Shown: piece after piece, positions 8,739 through 18,051 of the stretch
How positions within the stretch are numbered: the stretch's first letter is position 1
Layout: each line of letters opens with the position of its first letter
Assembly: GCF_002153375.1 (NCBI RefSeq)
Contig: NZ_MTBQ01000006.1
Span: forward strand, 62,001-126,000
Origin: Oceanobacillus rekensis
GTDB lineage: Bacteria > Bacillota > Bacilli > Bacillales > Amphibacillaceae
Length of the DNA stretch: 64,000 bases
Direction: 5' to 3'
The notes under the pieces: generated by a model
What the model was told of the DNA's origin: nothing
The model's input: only the letters and a program-made list of their open reading frames with translations
Database searches by the model: none
Made by a program: the position numbers and the translations under genes

Positions 8739-10352
8739 TTAATAAGGTTCTGCGTCATGTCCTTTATCAATAGCTTCTTTAGGTGCTTTTTCTGCATCTT
8801 TTGCACCGATCGGATTTTGACTTGTTCCATCCTTATTCGTCATCTTACTGGCCTTTTCCAATCCTTCACGTAACCTCCGACCATATTCTTCATCCGCTGC
8901 TTCAGCTAAAGCAATCATTTTATCTTGAATCCGCTGATCACATTCAGACAGATCACCGATAAGATTGGAGATTAACTCATCTTTTTCCCAATCTTCAAAC
9001 ATGCGGTATGTTTCACCAGCCTGTTTTGTGTTGTCATTCCGATCGATGGACTCCCGTACAAGTTTACCTTCTACTTGTGGGGTATGTTCTGCACCAGTAT
9101 TTTCAGCTTCCTTCAAACCACCCAATACAGATGGTTCATAGTTCACATGTGGATTCTGTCCGGGTGCTTTATCGTTTTCATAACGTAACTGCCCACCTTC
9201 TTGGTTTGTGGCAACGCGTTTTTTAGCCGCATTGATTGGCAACTGCAAATAGTTTGCACCTACACGATAGCGTTGCGTATCAGAATAGGAAAAAGTTCTT
9301 CCTTGGAGCATTTTATCATCGGAGAAGTCGAGACCATCAACGAGTACCCCAGTACCAAATGATGCCTGTTCCACTTCGTTAAAGTAGTTTTCTGGATTTT
9401 TATTCAATACCATTTTCCCAACAGGATGCCATGGAAACTGATCATTAGGCCAAAGTTTTGTATCATCTAGTGGGTCGAAATCGAGTTCTGGATGTTCACT
9501 ATCACTCATTATTTGAACAAATAGTTCCCATTCTGGATAATCACCTTTTTCAATTGAATCATATAAATCCTGTGTAGCATGGTTAAAACTTTTCGCCTGT
9601 ATCTCTTCGGCCTCTTTAACTGTCATGTTTTTAATCCCTTGTTTCGGTTCCCAGTGATATTTTATAAGTACTGCTTCACCCTCACTGTTTACCCACCTAT
9701 AAGTGTTTACTCCTGACCCTTGCATCATTCGATAGTTTGCAGGAATGCCCCAAGGGGAGTAGATAAACGTTACCATATGAAAAGATTCAGGGGAGTTGGC
9801 GCAAAAATCAAAGAAACGCTCACTATCTTGTATATTTGTTACAGGGTCTGGTCGGAATGCATGAATCATATCGGGGAATTTCATTGCATCACGAATAAAG
9901 AATATTTTTATGTTATTCCCAACTAAGTCCCAGTTACCGTCTTCTGTGTAAAATTTAACCGCGAAACCACGTGGGTCACGAACTGTTTCGGGTGAACCTG
10001 CATTGTTTACTACTGTTGAAAACCTGACAAAAACAGGTGTCTGTTTTCCTTTGTCCTGAAACACTTTAGCACGAGTATATTTAGATACCGGTTCCTCACC
10101 AACTGTTCCATATGTCTCAAAATAACCATGTGCACCAGCCCCGCGCGCATGAACAATCCGTTCAGGAACCTTTTCCCTATCGAAATGACTAATTTTTTCA
10201 ATATAATCATAGTTCTCAAGCATTGCAGGACCCCTATTGCCGACCGTTCTTATGTTTTGATTATTTGTAACGGGATGACCCTGTCTTGTCGTTAATGTAT
10301 CGTCATTTTCTACATTTCCAGATTGATTCTGAGTTGATGGATCTTTAGCCAT
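8739..10352 (-). CDS. katA: Heme catalase (monofunctional)
   Basis: The 537-residue monofunctional catalase decomposes hydrogen peroxide in the cytosol. The catalytic His is in [15 protein letters not shown] (about 65-79). The distal Asn is in [22 protein letters not shown]. The proximal heme-ligand Tyr is in [12 protein letters not shown]. It is longer than B. subtilis KatA (483 aa) because of a C-terminal tail rich in Lys/Asp ([16 protein letters not shown] to the end). ATG 10352 has GAGGAG 6 nt before it. The gene is divergent from yfkAB. I looked for a PerR box (TTATAATNATTATAA) in the 250-nt upstream region and did not find a convincing one. Confidence 0.93.
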   Translation of the reverse strand: MAKDPSTQNQSGNVENDDTLTTRQGHPVTNNQNIRTVGNRGPAMLENYDYIEKISHFDREKVPERIVHARGAGAHGYFETYGTVGEEPVSKYTRAKVFQDKGKQTPVFVRFSTVVNNAGSPETVRDPRGFAVKFYTEDGNWDLVGNNIKIFFIRDAMKFPDMIHAFRPDPVTNIQDSERFFDFCANSPESFHMVTFIYSPWGIPANYRMMQGSGVNTYRWVNSEGEAVLIKYHWEPKQGIKNMTVKEAEEIQAKSFNHATQDLYDSIEKGDYPEWELFVQIMSDSEHPELDFDPLDDTKLWPNDQFPWHPVGKMVLNKNPENYFNEVEQASFGTGVLVDGLDFSDDKMLQGRTFSYSDTQRYRVGANYLQLPINAAKKRVATNQEGGQLRYENDKAPGQNPHVNYEPSVLGGLKEAENTGAEHTPQVEGKLVRESIDRNDNTKQAGETYRMFEDWEKDELISNLIGDLSECDQRIQDKMIALAEAADEEYGRRLREGLEKASKMTNKDGTSQNPIGAKDAEKAPKEAIDKGHDAEPY

Positions 10353-10610
10353 TTTTTCTCCTCATTTCCATATAGAATTTTGGCCTTTACCAAATGAACA
10401 CCACACTATTTATCATTACCAGACGTCGTTAAAATAACCGGTTTCCCCTAAAATTTAGATTGGGAAATGAGGGTTTTTAGTCAAATTATTTAAAAGTCCA
10501 GATAGAACATATAGGTTTCAATAGTAAGTCATATCTCAGAAGAAATGAACATAGGAAACTATAAGTGTTAAAATGAGGAGTAAGAGTCATAAAGAAAGGG
10601 AGATTACGTG

Positions 10611-11732
10611 ATGAAAACAATGGAGAAACTGGATAAAATACCTATCAATGATCCATGGGAAGCATATATGGATGTGGAACAACACGGGGAAATGACTTTA
10701 TCCAATATCGAATTCACAACTACATATATGTGTAATATGAGATGTGCGCATTGTGCTGTAGGGTACACACTGCAGAATATGGATCCAGATGCATTACCAA
10801 TGGATCTTATTCAAAAAAGACTGGATGAAATTCCACATCTCCGAACACTAAGCATTACCGGTGGGGAACCAATGATGAATAAAAAGTCAGTGAGAGATTA
10901 TGTTCTTCCATTGTTAAAGTACGCACATAGCCGCGGAGTAAAAACCCAAATGAATTCTAACTTAACGTTGCCGTATAATCGTTATGAAGAAATTATTCCT
11001 TATTTGGATGTCCTACATATTTCTCATAACTGGGGAACGGAAGAGGAATTTGCAGAAACAGGATTTGCGAATATGGAAAGAAAGCCAACAGATGCGAACC
11101 GCAAAAAATACTTCGAACGAATGGTGGAGAATTCTCAAAGACTTGCGGGTGTTGGCGTAATGGTATCAGCTGAAACGATGCTTAATAAGCGTACATTTCC
11201 GTATCTCGAGAAAATCCATGAACATGTTTTGGAAATGGGCTGTGCACGGCATGAGATTCACCCCATGTACCCAGTTGACTTTGCCAGTAATTTGGAAATA
11301 CTCAGTCTGAATGAGATGCGGATAGCGATAGAGAGACTTCTGGATCACCGTAATAAAAATATGTGGATGCTATTTGGAACGCTGCCATTTTATGCTTGTA
11401 GCTCCTCTGCAGAAGATCTAAAGCTTTTAAAACGTTTATATAAAGAAAAGAATGTCACCGTTAGAAATGATCCGGATGGTCGTTCTCGTCTAAATGTAAA
11501 TATTTTCACGGGTGATGTAATCGTAACGGATTTTGCTGATGAACCCTCACTTGGTAATATCCAAACCACTTCATTACTGGATTCCTATGCTGCATGGATG
11601 AAAACAAATACCGCAAAGAGCCTGAACTGTCACTGTCCAGCAGTTAAATGTCTGGGACCTAATGTATTAGTTAAAAATGCATATTATCCAAATGTGGATT
11701 TCCAAAATAGAAACGCCAGTATTTCTATTTAA
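10611..11732 (+). CDS. yfkAB: Radical SAM / CxCxxxxC protein YfkAB
   Basis: The 373-residue radical SAM enzyme carries the cluster motif CNMRCAHC (CxxxCxxC, about 41-48) and the SAM-binding stretch TGGEP. The diagnostic C-terminal CHCPAVKC (CxCxxxxC) defines the YfkAB family (family knowledge). The substrate of the family is not established. GGGAG lies 8 nt before ATG 10611; a GTG directly ahead (10608) is possible but less well spaced. It is monocistronic. No clear terminator follows, only a weak ATGATA/TATCAT hairpin. Confidence 0.88.
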   Translation: MKTMEKLDKIPINDPWEAYMDVEQHGEMTLSNIEFTTTYMCNMRCAHCAVGYTLQNMDPDALPMDLIQKRLDEIPHLRTLSITGGEPMMNKKSVRDYVLPLLKYAHSRGVKTQMNSNLTLPYNRYEEIIPYLDVLHISHNWGTEEEFAETGFANMERKPTDANRKKYFERMVENSQRLAGVGVMVSAETMLNKRTFPYLEKIHEHVLEMGCARHEIHPMYPVDFASNLEILSLNEMRIAIERLLDHRNKNMWMLFGTLPFYACSSSAEDLKLLKRLYKEKNVTVRNDPDGRSRLNVNIFTGDVIVTDFADEPSLGNIQTTSLLDSYAAWMKTNTAKSLNCHCPAVKCLGPNVLVKNAYYPNVDFQNRNASISI

Positions 11733-11841
11733 TTATCAACTGGATGATAGGATATCATGCAAAAATTCGATTGATTTATAACATATGCACTCATTCTTCT
11801 GTTAAACTAATAGTATTATGCAAAAATTCATTGAATTAGTA

Positions 11842-11870
11842 TTGACAATTACTACAATACCTAATAGATT
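11842..11870 (+). promoter_or_regulatory. Promoter upstream of repeat C1 and metA
   Basis: TTGACA (11842-11847), a 17-nt spacer, then TAGATT (11865-11870). It is the best promoter before metA. If it is the real one, the 390-nt repeat at 11903 is transcribed as part of the metA leader. Two near-direct repeats, ATGCAAAAATTCGATTGA (11756) and ATGCAAAAATTCATTGA (11818), precede it. Confidence 0.45.
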
Positions 11871-11902
11871 TTGATATAACAGGGAAATCAAAGAAAGAGG
11901 AT

Positions 11903-12292
11903 GTTCAAAAATTCCGGTAAAAATGACACATCGAATTTCGCGCCAAAGCTTGGTTTTCCGTTCGTTGGAAAGGAAAACCACCAATCCTTGTGTGCGAGAA
12001 TATTTGCTCGCGTATTAGAAGCATACGCCCGAATAGAATTCTGCACCACCGCCTACAAGCGTATTAGGGGGAAGGGAATTCCTTGGTGGAAGCAGAGAAG
12101 CAAATTCACTGAAGTAGGCTCGCTGCCTCGAACTTCGACGCACAGGAAGTGCTAGTGTCGGCGTTGCAACAAAGCTATTTGATAGAGCGAGTAATCGCAG
12201 CTCCAAATGTTTTCGGTGGGACGAGTAACCGCAGTCCCAGGACGCCTGCGCACTTAGCCGAGTTCGGTCCTTTTTATCCTCCTTTTGAAAAC
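11903..12292 (+). repeat. Dispersed repeat family C, copy 1 (390 bp)
   Basis: The element begins GTTCAAAAATTCCGG then AAAAATGAC, and ends GGTCCTTTTTATCCTCC then TTTTGAAAAC. This is the same inverted-end design as the copy at 29186-29386. The interior carries GACGCACAGGAAGTGCTAGT and GGCGTTGCAAC, the reverse complement of the core of the 29186 copy. It sits 25 nt upstream of the metA start. Open frames run through it but have no ribosome binding site. Confidence 0.7.
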
Positions 12293-12316
12293 ATAAGAGA
12301 AAGGGTGCTTTTAAAA

Positions 12317-13225
12317 ATGCCTATCAGAATTCCGGGACAACTTCCTGCAAAAGAAATTCTTGAAAACGAAAATATATTTGTAATGGAAGAAGAGCAAGCG
12401 ACATTGCAGGAAATTCGCCCTCTAAATATCGTCATCTTAAATTTGATGCCTGAGAAAGAAAAGTATGAAACCCAGCTGCTTCGCTTTTTAGGGAACACAC
12501 CTATTCAGGTAAATATATCCTTTTTACGATTAACGACCCATACTTCGAAAAATACAAGTAAATACCATCTGGACACATTTTATAAGCCGTTTTCAGAAGT
12601 GAAAAATAAGAAATTTGATGGAATGATTATTACGGGCTCTCCTGTGGAACTTATTCCCTTTGAGGAAGTAGATTATTGGGAAGAACTACAGAGTATAATG
12701 GATTGGTCACAGGAAAATGTAACATCCAACTTACATATATGTTGGGGGGCACAAGCTGCATTTTATCACCATTATGGACTTCATAAATATGAACTTCCAA
12801 GAAAATGTTTTGGGGTTTATGAACATACCGTATTATCACCGAATGAGAATCTAGTTCGTGGGTTTGATGATACTTTCCTTGCTCCGCATTCCAGATATAC
12901 GGATATTGAATATGAAAAAATTAGAAACCATCCGTATTTGCAAGTGCTCGCTCATTCAGATAAAGCTGGCGTTTTTCTAGCCGCTTCCAAAGATGGTAAA
13001 AATATTATGGCTACAGGTCATTTGGAGTATAGTGCAACTACATTGGCTGAGGAGTATCACCGGGACCATGAACGAGGTATAGAAACACAAATACCGGAGA
13101 ACTATTTCCCTGATGATGACCCGGAAAAAGAACCATTATATCGTTGGAAAAGCCATTGCAGTCTGTTGTTTTCCAATTGGCTTAATTATTATGTATACCA
13201 GGCAACCCCATTTGAATGGGATTGA
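12317..13225 (+). CDS. metA: Homoserine O-acetyltransferase (MetA family)
   Basis: The 302-residue protein catalyses the first committed step of methionine synthesis, acylation of homoserine. The nucleophile is Cys142 in [13 protein letters not shown], and the catalytic His/Glu are in TGHLEYS. Residue 111 is Glu (TGSPVE). In this family Glu111 selects acetyl-CoA and Gly111 selects succinyl-CoA (established for B. cereus versus E. coli MetA), so the product is predicted to be O-acetylhomoserine. ATG 12317 starts the conserved [19 protein letters not shown] lies 8 nt upstream. The reading frame is open further upstream into the repeat, but that part is not protein-like. I saw no S-box or T-box. 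Confidence 0.92.
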   Translation: MPIRIPGQLPAKEILENENIFVMEEEQATLQEIRPLNIVILNLMPEKEKYETQLLRFLGNTPIQVNISFLRLTTHTSKNTSKYHLDTFYKPFSEVKNKKFDGMIITGSPVELIPFEEVDYWEELQSIMDWSQENVTSNLHICWGAQAAFYHHYGLHKYELPRKCFGVYEHTVLSPNENLVRGFDDTFLAPHSRYTDIEYEKIRNHPYLQVLAHSDKAGVFLAASKDGKNIMATGHLEYSATTLAEEYHRDHERGIETQIPENYFPDDDPEKEPLYRWKSHCSLLFSNWLNYYVYQATPFEWD

Positions 13226-13241
13226 TTCTTCAAAAGTAATT

Positions 13242-13282
13242 AAAAAGCTAAACTTCCGTTTATATAAGAAGTTCAGCTTTTT
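13242..13282 (+). terminator. metA terminator
   Basis: AAAAAGCT-AACTTC pairs with GAAGTT-AGCTTTTTT, with a T-run. Confidence 0.75.
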
Positions 13283-13299
13283 TAATTATTAAGAGAATA

Positions 13300-14067
13300 T
13301 TAACCTGGCAAAATGGTAATAAGCAATTCTTCCAATGAAGCTTCTTCATAACTTTCGATTAATCCTTGATTGGTGATCGAATCCTTTGTGACAACCTTTT
13401 GCTTTACATTAAATGTAATCGGACCCTTAAATGGAAAGTTGTTTATCGCAATAGTATGATTATTAAGCCACCTGAGCTGTAATTTTTGTGTACAAAATTG
13501 ATGAAGAGGGGTATTGGTCGGAATACCTTCTTTGAAAAAGGGATGTTCATTCTGTTTAGAAGTACCAGGTTCATTCATACAAATATATAAGGAAAGGTTA
13601 TCTGCAAGCTGGAGTAGACTATAATGAAATTCAAACAAACGTTTGTTGAATTTGTTGAGTGTATCAACGATTGCCTGTTGTCGTATTTCCTCATATATAA
13701 CAAAAGCCTGTGCTTCAATAGAGGTATTATTTAATAGAAAACGCTTATAGTGTTCACTGCAAAGCATTGCTGCATAAGAGTCGACCTTTTCCACTTCATC
13801 AATGCCATGTTTATACAGAATGATTTTCGGCAAGTTTGGGAAGTCAAAAAATGTGAATGGTTTGTTTTCTTTATCATTATAGAAAGGCTGTTTATCAAAT
13901 TCCTTCCAACCATAATCATGCTTGTAAGCCGCATACTCAACAGAATCACGAAGCTCCGGACCAAGGAAGTATTCCGACTTCCATTGTTCCAGGATATATC
14001 CGGAAATTTGGGCGTGATGGTCCTGTTGAATCAGTACATAATCATGTTCATGCTCTCGAACAATCAT
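13300..14067 (-). CDS. DUF3891 family protein
   Basis: The 255-residue soluble protein begins MIVREHEHDYVLIQQDHHAQISG and contains AAYKHDYGWKEFD and SEHYKRFLL. His/Asp residues in this pattern are characteristic of the DUF3891 family found across Bacillaceae. The conserved His and Asp suggest a metal-binding hydrolase (HD-like), but no function is established. AAGGAAG lies about 8 nt upstream of ATG 14067. It is monocistronic and downstream of queT on the same strand, with a terminator between them. Confidence 0.8.
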   Translation of the reverse strand: MIVREHEHDYVLIQQDHHAQISGYILEQWKSEYFLGPELRDSVEYAAYKHDYGWKEFDKQPFYNDKENKPFTFFDFPNLPKIILYKHGIDEVEKVDSYAAMLCSEHYKRFLLNNTSIEAQAFVIYEEIRQQAIVDTLNKFNKRLFEFHYSLLQLADNLSLYICMNEPGTSKQNEHPFFKEGIPTNTPLHQFCTQKLQLRWLNNHTIAINNFPFKGPITFNVKQKVVTKDSITNQGLIESYEEASLEELLITILPG

Positions 14068-14135
14068 TCATATTCTTCCTTTCCATTATGCATTTTCTTT
14101 TAGTATAAGCATACATGGAGCGAGAATAAAATAAT

Positions 14136-14174
14136 AACTCCATCAGCCGTTGTTAAATTCGGGCTGATGGAGTT
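14136..14174 (-). terminator. queT terminator
   Basis: AACTCCATCAGCC pairs perfectly with GGCTGATGGAGTT; on the minus strand a T-rich tail (ATTATTTTATT) follows. Confidence 0.75.
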
Positions 14175-14176
14175 AT

Positions 14177-14662
14177 TTACATAAGTTTATTAAACTGTAA
14201 TCTTTTATTTAAAGCATAAATGATTGGAATCCCAATTAACAATACAGCAAATTCTCCGATAGCTGTTGTAAGCCATGTGAACAGAAATGGCAGTTCCAGA
14301 GCAAGATTCAGTTCAAGTGCAATGATAAACATATTGAACGTGAATACAAGTGTATTTGCGGTAAGCAGTATCCAAATATTTTTAATATATCTTGCCAGCA
14401 AAATAATGACCGCTAATGAGATGGCAGAATGTGCTACACCGAAGACTAAATCATACCAGCCTAAAGGTGAAAATAATAAATTATATAAAAACACACCTAA
14501 TACAATTCCAAAGAAATATTTCTTATCAAAGACAATCAGATGATTGAATAATTCAGAAATACGGAATTGTATATTTGTAAAACCGAATGGAATAATAAGT
14601 GCAGACACAGCAATATATAATGCTGCAAGTAAACCGTTTATGACAAGTGTTCTTACATTCAT
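14177..14662 (-). CDS. queT: QueT-type queuosine precursor transporter (ECF S component)
   Basis: The 161-residue membrane protein has five or six hydrophobic segments. The QueT family phrase QFRISELFNHLIVF follows the first helix. Family knowledge: QueT is the substrate-binding S component that imports preQ1/preQ0-type queuosine precursors with a shared ECF energy module. The assignment is reinforced by a class I preQ1 riboswitch directly upstream (14672-14710). The start ATG 14662 has its ribosome binding site AAGGAGAG inside the riboswitch tail, so translation is predicted to fall when preQ1 binds. Confidence 0.9.
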   Translation of the reverse strand: MNVRTLVINGLLAALYIAVSALIIPFGFTNIQFRISELFNHLIVFDKKYFFGIVLGVFLYNLLFSPLGWYDLVFGVAHSAISLAVIILLARYIKNIWILLTANTLVFTFNMFIIALELNLALELPFLFTWLTTAIGEFAVLLIGIPIIYALNKRLQFNKLM

Positions 14663-14671
14663 AAGATATTC

Positions 14672-14710
14672 TCTCCTTAGTTTTTTATCGTGGGATGGTT
14701 ACGAACCACG
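14672..14710 (-). promoter_or_regulatory. preQ1-I riboswitch (translational)
   Basis: On the minus strand the stem CGTGG/CCACG (14710-14706 and 14693-14689) encloses TTCGTAACCATC. It is followed by the diagnostic A-rich tail ATAAAAAACTAAGGAG. The tail includes the queT ribosome binding site, so ligand binding should hide it. A plausible -10, TATACT or TATTAT, lies about 20 nt further upstream. Confidence 0.88.
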
Positions 14711-14859
14711 TAAAGCAATGCAAACTAGTATAATACAAAAATGAATAAAAGAAAAGCTTCTTTTTCACATAGTTTGGAACTGCGGGTACTCGTTTCACGG
14801 AAAAGAATTGTTGGTTTATAACGTTGCAGCTCGAGATGAACTACGACATAAGATAAGTC

Positions 14860-14997
14860 TCTATGGCGACCGCTCTGGACGGTGACTCCTACGGGAACAG
14901 CACGTGTGCGAAGACCCCACAGCGGTGGTTTTCCGCGAGGAGGCTGAGGCCGTGCCCGTGGAAAGCATCCCTCCAGAGCGATCCCGGACGGTAGGGA
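14860..14997 (-). repeat. Dispersed repeat family A, copy 2 (inverted)
   Basis: The reverse complement of the family A core is present: GGTTTTCC, GGCTGAGGCCGTGCCC. The inverted ends are CGACCGCTCTGGACGG and CCTCCAGAGCGATCCCGG. A flank motif, TTTTCGGCGGGACGAG, follows at 15067-15082 and is also found near other copies (12210, 43815, 59195). No gene is visible in 14711-15133. Confidence 0.7.
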
Positions 14998-15133
14998 AAG
15001 CACATACTTTAGAATTTAATTCAAACAGCAGTTAATTCGCTGTAAATAGATTTTGTGAATAAATCTTTTCGGCGGGACGAGAATATGCGTTCAAGTCTTC
15101 AAGAAATGAGCCTTCTTTAATAAAGAAGATCAG

Positions 15134-15177
15134 TTGACATTACTATAAAAAGTAATTATAATACTTACATAAAGTAA
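15134..15177 (+). promoter_or_regulatory. Consensus promoter with two dyads before the catE-like gene
   Basis: TTGACA (15134-15139), 17 nt, TATAAT (15157-15162): a perfect sigma-A promoter. A dyad TTACT...AGTAA (15140-15144/15151-15155) fills the spacer. A second, TTAC-N5-GTAA (15165-15177), lies over the start site. A strong promoter covered by dyads implies repression. CatR/YodB or MhqR-type MarR/DUF24 regulators are the natural candidates (inference). Confidence 0.7.
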
Positions 15178-15237
15178 CTAAGTATAAACTTGTAATGAAA
15201 TATTGGATAAACAGAAAAATATAGAGGATGATTATAA

Positions 15238-16098
15238 ATGGAAAAGAAGTTTTTTGAAAAACCGACAATCTATGTCGGGGAAGTTAATATAAATGTGACA
15301 AATTTGGAAAGGTCCGTGACTTTCTATAAGGATTTCATGGGATTTAAAACTCTAAAAGAAGAGGCAAATAAAGTAGTTTTGACAGCTGATGGAAAAACAC
15401 CATTAATAACATTGGTACAGCCTAAAAATGTAACTAAAAAAGCTGAAAGGACAACTGGTTTATACCATTTTGCAATTCTGTTACCATCCCGTGCGGACTT
15501 GGCTGCATTCCTGAAACATATCATTCAAGCTTCAGGTGGGAAAATGCGCTTAGGGGCATCTGATCACTATGTCAGCGAAGCATTGTATTTTGATGATCCG
15601 GATGGGAATGGAATTGAAATTGCTCATGATCGCGATTCTTCGGAATGGAATTGGACTGAAAATCAAGTATCCATGGCAACAGTAGCGTTGGATGGTGACA
15701 ATTTACTTGCTGAGGCAAAAGGAGATTGGCAGGGGATGCCTGCAGATACCCTTATGGGCCATATTCATCTACATGTCTCGGACTTGGAAAAAACAAGAGA
15801 GTTCTATATAGATGGGCTTGGATTTAATGTTGTTACGGAATTTCCTGGAGCACTTTTCACATCGCATAATGGCTATCACCACCATATTGGATTAAATGTA
15901 TGGAATGGGGCAGGAGCACCAAAGCCTGCAGATAACAGTGTCGGCTTAAATTGGTTTACGCTTCAATTTCCCGATGTGACAACTCTTGATGAAGCAAAAG
16001 AAAAATTGGGAAAAGTAGGTGCCGACGTAAAATCTGAAAATGATTATTATGTAGTGGAAGATCCATCTGGTATTACGATTCATCTAGTCGTAAACTAA
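15238..16098 (+). CDS. catE: CatE-like catechol-2,3-dioxygenase (two-domain VOC protein)
   Basis: The 286-residue protein is built of two vicinal-oxygen-chelate modules (about 8-125 and 165-285). Landmarks are GLYHFAILLPSR, EALYFDDPDGNGIEI, GHIHLHVSDLEKTREFY and NGYHHHIGLNVW. These match B. subtilis CatE (285 aa), an Fe(II) extradiol dioxygenase that removes catechols. Candidate metal ligands are the His of GHIHLHVSDL, the His cluster of GYHHHIG, and a Glu near the C-terminus (VVEDPSG). TAGAGGATG lies 8 nt before ATG 15238. It is monocistronic with a consensus, dyad-covered promoter. An MhqR-like repressor gene lies 2 kb downstream. The exact aromatic substrate is not proven by sequence. Confidence 0.82.
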   Translation: MEKKFFEKPTIYVGEVNINVTNLERSVTFYKDFMGFKTLKEEANKVVLTADGKTPLITLVQPKNVTKKAERTTGLYHFAILLPSRADLAAFLKHIIQASGGKMRLGASDHYVSEALYFDDPDGNGIEIAHDRDSSEWNWTENQVSMATVALDGDNLLAEAKGDWQGMPADTLMGHIHLHVSDLEKTREFYIDGLGFNVVTEFPGALFTSHNGYHHHIGLNVWNGAGAPKPADNSVGLNWFTLQFPDVTTLDEAKEKLGKVGADVKSENDYYVVEDPSGITIHLVVN

Positions 16099-16239
16099 AG
16101 AATAGTAACTTAATATAGGTTGTTTTATAAAAATTGGGCCGTAGTTATTCGTCCTACCGTAAAACACTTATTGTTATTGACACAAAATCTATAAACTATG
16201 AAGTAACTGCTGGTTGATTTCTATCAGTATGTAGAAACT

Positions 16240-16350
16240 TCGACATCGCTCTAGGAAATATACTTCGCGCATCCTAATGCGGCTGGTGAGCCTCTCTTCC
16301 CGCTAGAGTCTCCGTATATTCCCCAGAGCTGGTTAGAAGTTACTTCGCAG
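16240..16350 (-). repeat. Dispersed repeat family B, copy 2 (inverted, shortened)
   Basis: The ends are CGCTCTAGGAAATATACTTCG and GTATATTCCCCAGAGC. The reverse complement reproduces CCAGCTCTGGGGAATATAC and GGCTCACCAGCCGC of the full copies at 3626 and 43645, with the middle about 30 bp shorter. Flanking ATAAACTATGAAGTAACT (16189) and AGTTTATCTCAATTGGAT (16349) also recur near other copies. Confidence 0.7.
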
Positions 16351-16397
16351 TTTATCTCAATTGGATAAATTATGAAGCAAAAAGTATTGCGAAAAAG

Positions 16398-16430
16398 AGA
16401 CTACAGGAAACTAGCTTCTGTAGTCTTTTT
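16398..16430 (+). terminator. Terminator after catE / repeat B2
   Basis: AGACTACAG pairs with CTGTAGTCT and TTTTT follows. Confidence 0.7.
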
Positions 16431-16546
16431 AAATTATTTAGTTAATTTATGGCATTATTTTTGTATTAAAGGGTAAAGTTATAGTATGTTATGAAGTGAT
16501 ATTTATAGAAGCTATAACATAATCTGCAAAAAGGGAAGAAAACAAC

Positions 16547-17500
16547 ATGGAATACATATTATTGGTTATAGGATTTGTCCTATTAATTAAAGGAGCGGAC
16601 TGGTTTGTTGATGGTTCCTCCAACATCGCAGCATTACTTCGGATTTCGCCAATTCTAATTGGTCTTACCATTGTCGCCTTTGGTACAAGTTCTCCTGAGA
16701 TGACAGTAAGTATTTTTGCTGCATTGGATGGTAGTGCAGACGTTGCTCTTGGAAATGTAGTAGGGAGTAATATATTTAATATTACTCTTGTAGTTGGTTT
16801 GGCTGCATTTTTATTTCCACTAAAAGTGCAAAATGAGACGATTAAGAAGGAAATACCTTTTACATTATTGTCTACTGCTGCATTATTGATTATAATGAGT
16901 GATGTTTTTCTTCAAGGTGAACGTAATAATTTGATTACCCGGGGCGATGGCTTGATTCTCCTCCTATTCTTTAGTCTTTTCATGATATATGTATTTGAAA
17001 TTGCTCTTAAGGATAGAAATGCCACCAAGGAAAAACCTTTGCCTGAAGGAGTTACATGGGGAAAAAATATTCTATTCTCGGTGTTGGGTTTGGCAGCGAT
17101 TATTATTGGTGGAGAAATGGTTGTAACCAATGCAACTAATATTGCATACACACTTGGTATGAGTGAAACACTGGTAGGTCTTACCATTGTTGCTATCGGA
17201 ACCTCACTTCCTGAACTTGTAACTTCTGTTTCCGCAGCATTGAAGAAACAAAGTGAAATTGCGCTTGGAAATATTGTGGGAAGTAATATTTTTAATATCC
17301 TTTTAGTGCTCGGTACATCATCGGTTATCACACCACTTGCATTTGACGATAAAGTTTTTATTGATATATTTCTAATGGTTATTTTAACGATTATATTATT
17401 AATATTTTCCAGAACGAATTTCAAAATTGGTAAACGAGAAGGTCTCATATTGGCCTTGGCATACATTGCCTATCTTGTTTATATTATTATTCGAAATTAA
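16547..17500 (+). CDS. Sodium/calcium exchanger family protein (YrbG-type CaCA)
   Basis: The 317-residue polytopic membrane protein has about ten helices and is made of two inverted-topology halves. The alpha-repeat signatures are GLTIVAFGTSSPEMTVS with GNVVGSNIFNI (about 40-78), and GLTIVAIGTSLPELVTS with GNIVGSNIFNI (about 210-250). The acidic Glu residues in SPE and PEL coordinate the cations (family knowledge). The family is K+-independent prokaryotic CaCA, exchanging Ca2+ for Na+ or H+. Ribosome binding site AAGGGAAGA precedes ATG 16547. It is monocistronic with a strong terminator. Which cation pair is exchanged cannot be read here. Confidence 0.87.
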   Translation: MEYILLVIGFVLLIKGADWFVDGSSNIAALLRISPILIGLTIVAFGTSSPEMTVSIFAALDGSADVALGNVVGSNIFNITLVVGLAAFLFPLKVQNETIKKEIPFTLLSTAALLIIMSDVFLQGERNNLITRGDGLILLLFFSLFMIYVFEIALKDRNATKEKPLPEGVTWGKNILFSVLGLAAIIIGGEMVVTNATNIAYTLGMSETLVGLTIVAIGTSLPELVTSVSAALKKQSEIALGNIVGSNIFNILLVLGTSSVITPLAFDDKVFIDIFLMVILTIILLIFSRTNFKIGKREGLILALAYIAYLVYIIIRN

Positions 17501-17503
17501 AAA

Positions 17504-17544
17504 ATCCGATGTTCTACTCTTTAAGGTAGAACATCGGATTATTT
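17504..17544 (+). terminator. Terminator of the CaCA gene
   Basis: A perfect 14-bp stem, ATCCGATGTTCTAC with GTAGAACATCGGAT and an 8-nt loop, is followed by TATTTCTT. Confidence 0.75.
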
Positions 17545-17622
17545 CTTATCAGCATGGCTCATTGATTAAAGGAAAGGCATTCACTTATCTTTCGTTATTT
17601 CTAAAGCATAATGACAGGATGC

Positions 17623-18051
17623 TTACTTTACCTCTTTATTACCGACCCTTTTCAGAACTTCAATCAGTATTTGTTTGTCTTCGATCGATACATCTTCAAA
17701 AATATCTTCAATTACTTTTTGATGCTTTGGAAAGATATCATCCATCAGATCTTTGCCTTGATCCGTTATTTGAATATAGACGACTCGCCGGTCATCTGCA
17801 CAATTGCTTCTTTCGAGTAAACCTTTATTTTCCAGTTTATCAATAACATAGGTTATCGATCCAGTATTAATTAAAACCGCTTCAGAAATTTCTCTGATTG
17901 TTTGCCTACCTTTATGATATAATGCTTCTAGAATTGTGAAGTCGGAAGTTCGCATTCCGTAACTGCTAATATCCTTCTTAATGATTTCCTCCAATGTTCT
18001 AGAAGCCTTCATTAATACGACAAAAGCCTTTAATGAAAAGTTTTCACTCAT
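17623..18051 (-). CDS. mhqR: MarR-family regulator, MhqR-like
   Basis: The 142-residue winged-helix repressor has the recognition region IREISEAVLINTGSITYVIDKLENKGLLERS and wing DDRRVVYIQIT. The opening FSLKAFVVLMKAS and YHKG close to B. subtilis MhqR (YkvE) suggest a quinone/catechol-responsive repressor (family knowledge). ATG 18051 follows GGGAGGG by 7 nt. A TTAATT/AATTAA dyad (18088-18110) overlaps its promoter region and may be its own operator. The closest aromatic-degradation gene is the catE-like gene 2 kb away, so joint control is plausible but unproven. Confidence 0.75.
   Translation of the reverse strand: MSENFSLKAFVVLMKASRTLEEIIKKDISSYGMRTSDFTILEALYHKGRQTIREISEAVLINTGSITYVIDKLENKGLLERSNCADDRRVVYIQITDQGKDLMDDIFPKHQKVIEDIFEDVSIEDKQILIEVLKRVGNKEVK

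Noticed and set aside
8739-10600. PerR box or sigma-B promoter for katA
   Set aside because: No 15-bp PerR palindrome found. A GGTTATT...GGTAAT pair (about 10410-10440, minus) is too far from the sigma-B consensus to claim.
12149-12316. Reading frame extending MetA about 56 codons upstream
   Set aside because: It runs through a dispersed repeat, has no ribosome binding site, and the conserved MetA N-terminus begins at 12317 with its own site.
13632-13652. Near-palindrome around CAAACGTTTG resembling the 5715 operator
   Set aside because: It lies inside the DUF3891 coding region, encodes conserved-looking residues and lacks the flanking ATC/GAT of the other two sites.
16912-17466. 184-codon open frame opposite the CaCA exchanger gene
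   Set aside because: It mirrors a membrane-protein gene, has no ribosome binding site and no domain; typical antisense shadow. The same applies to 52156-52743 and 59340-59897.
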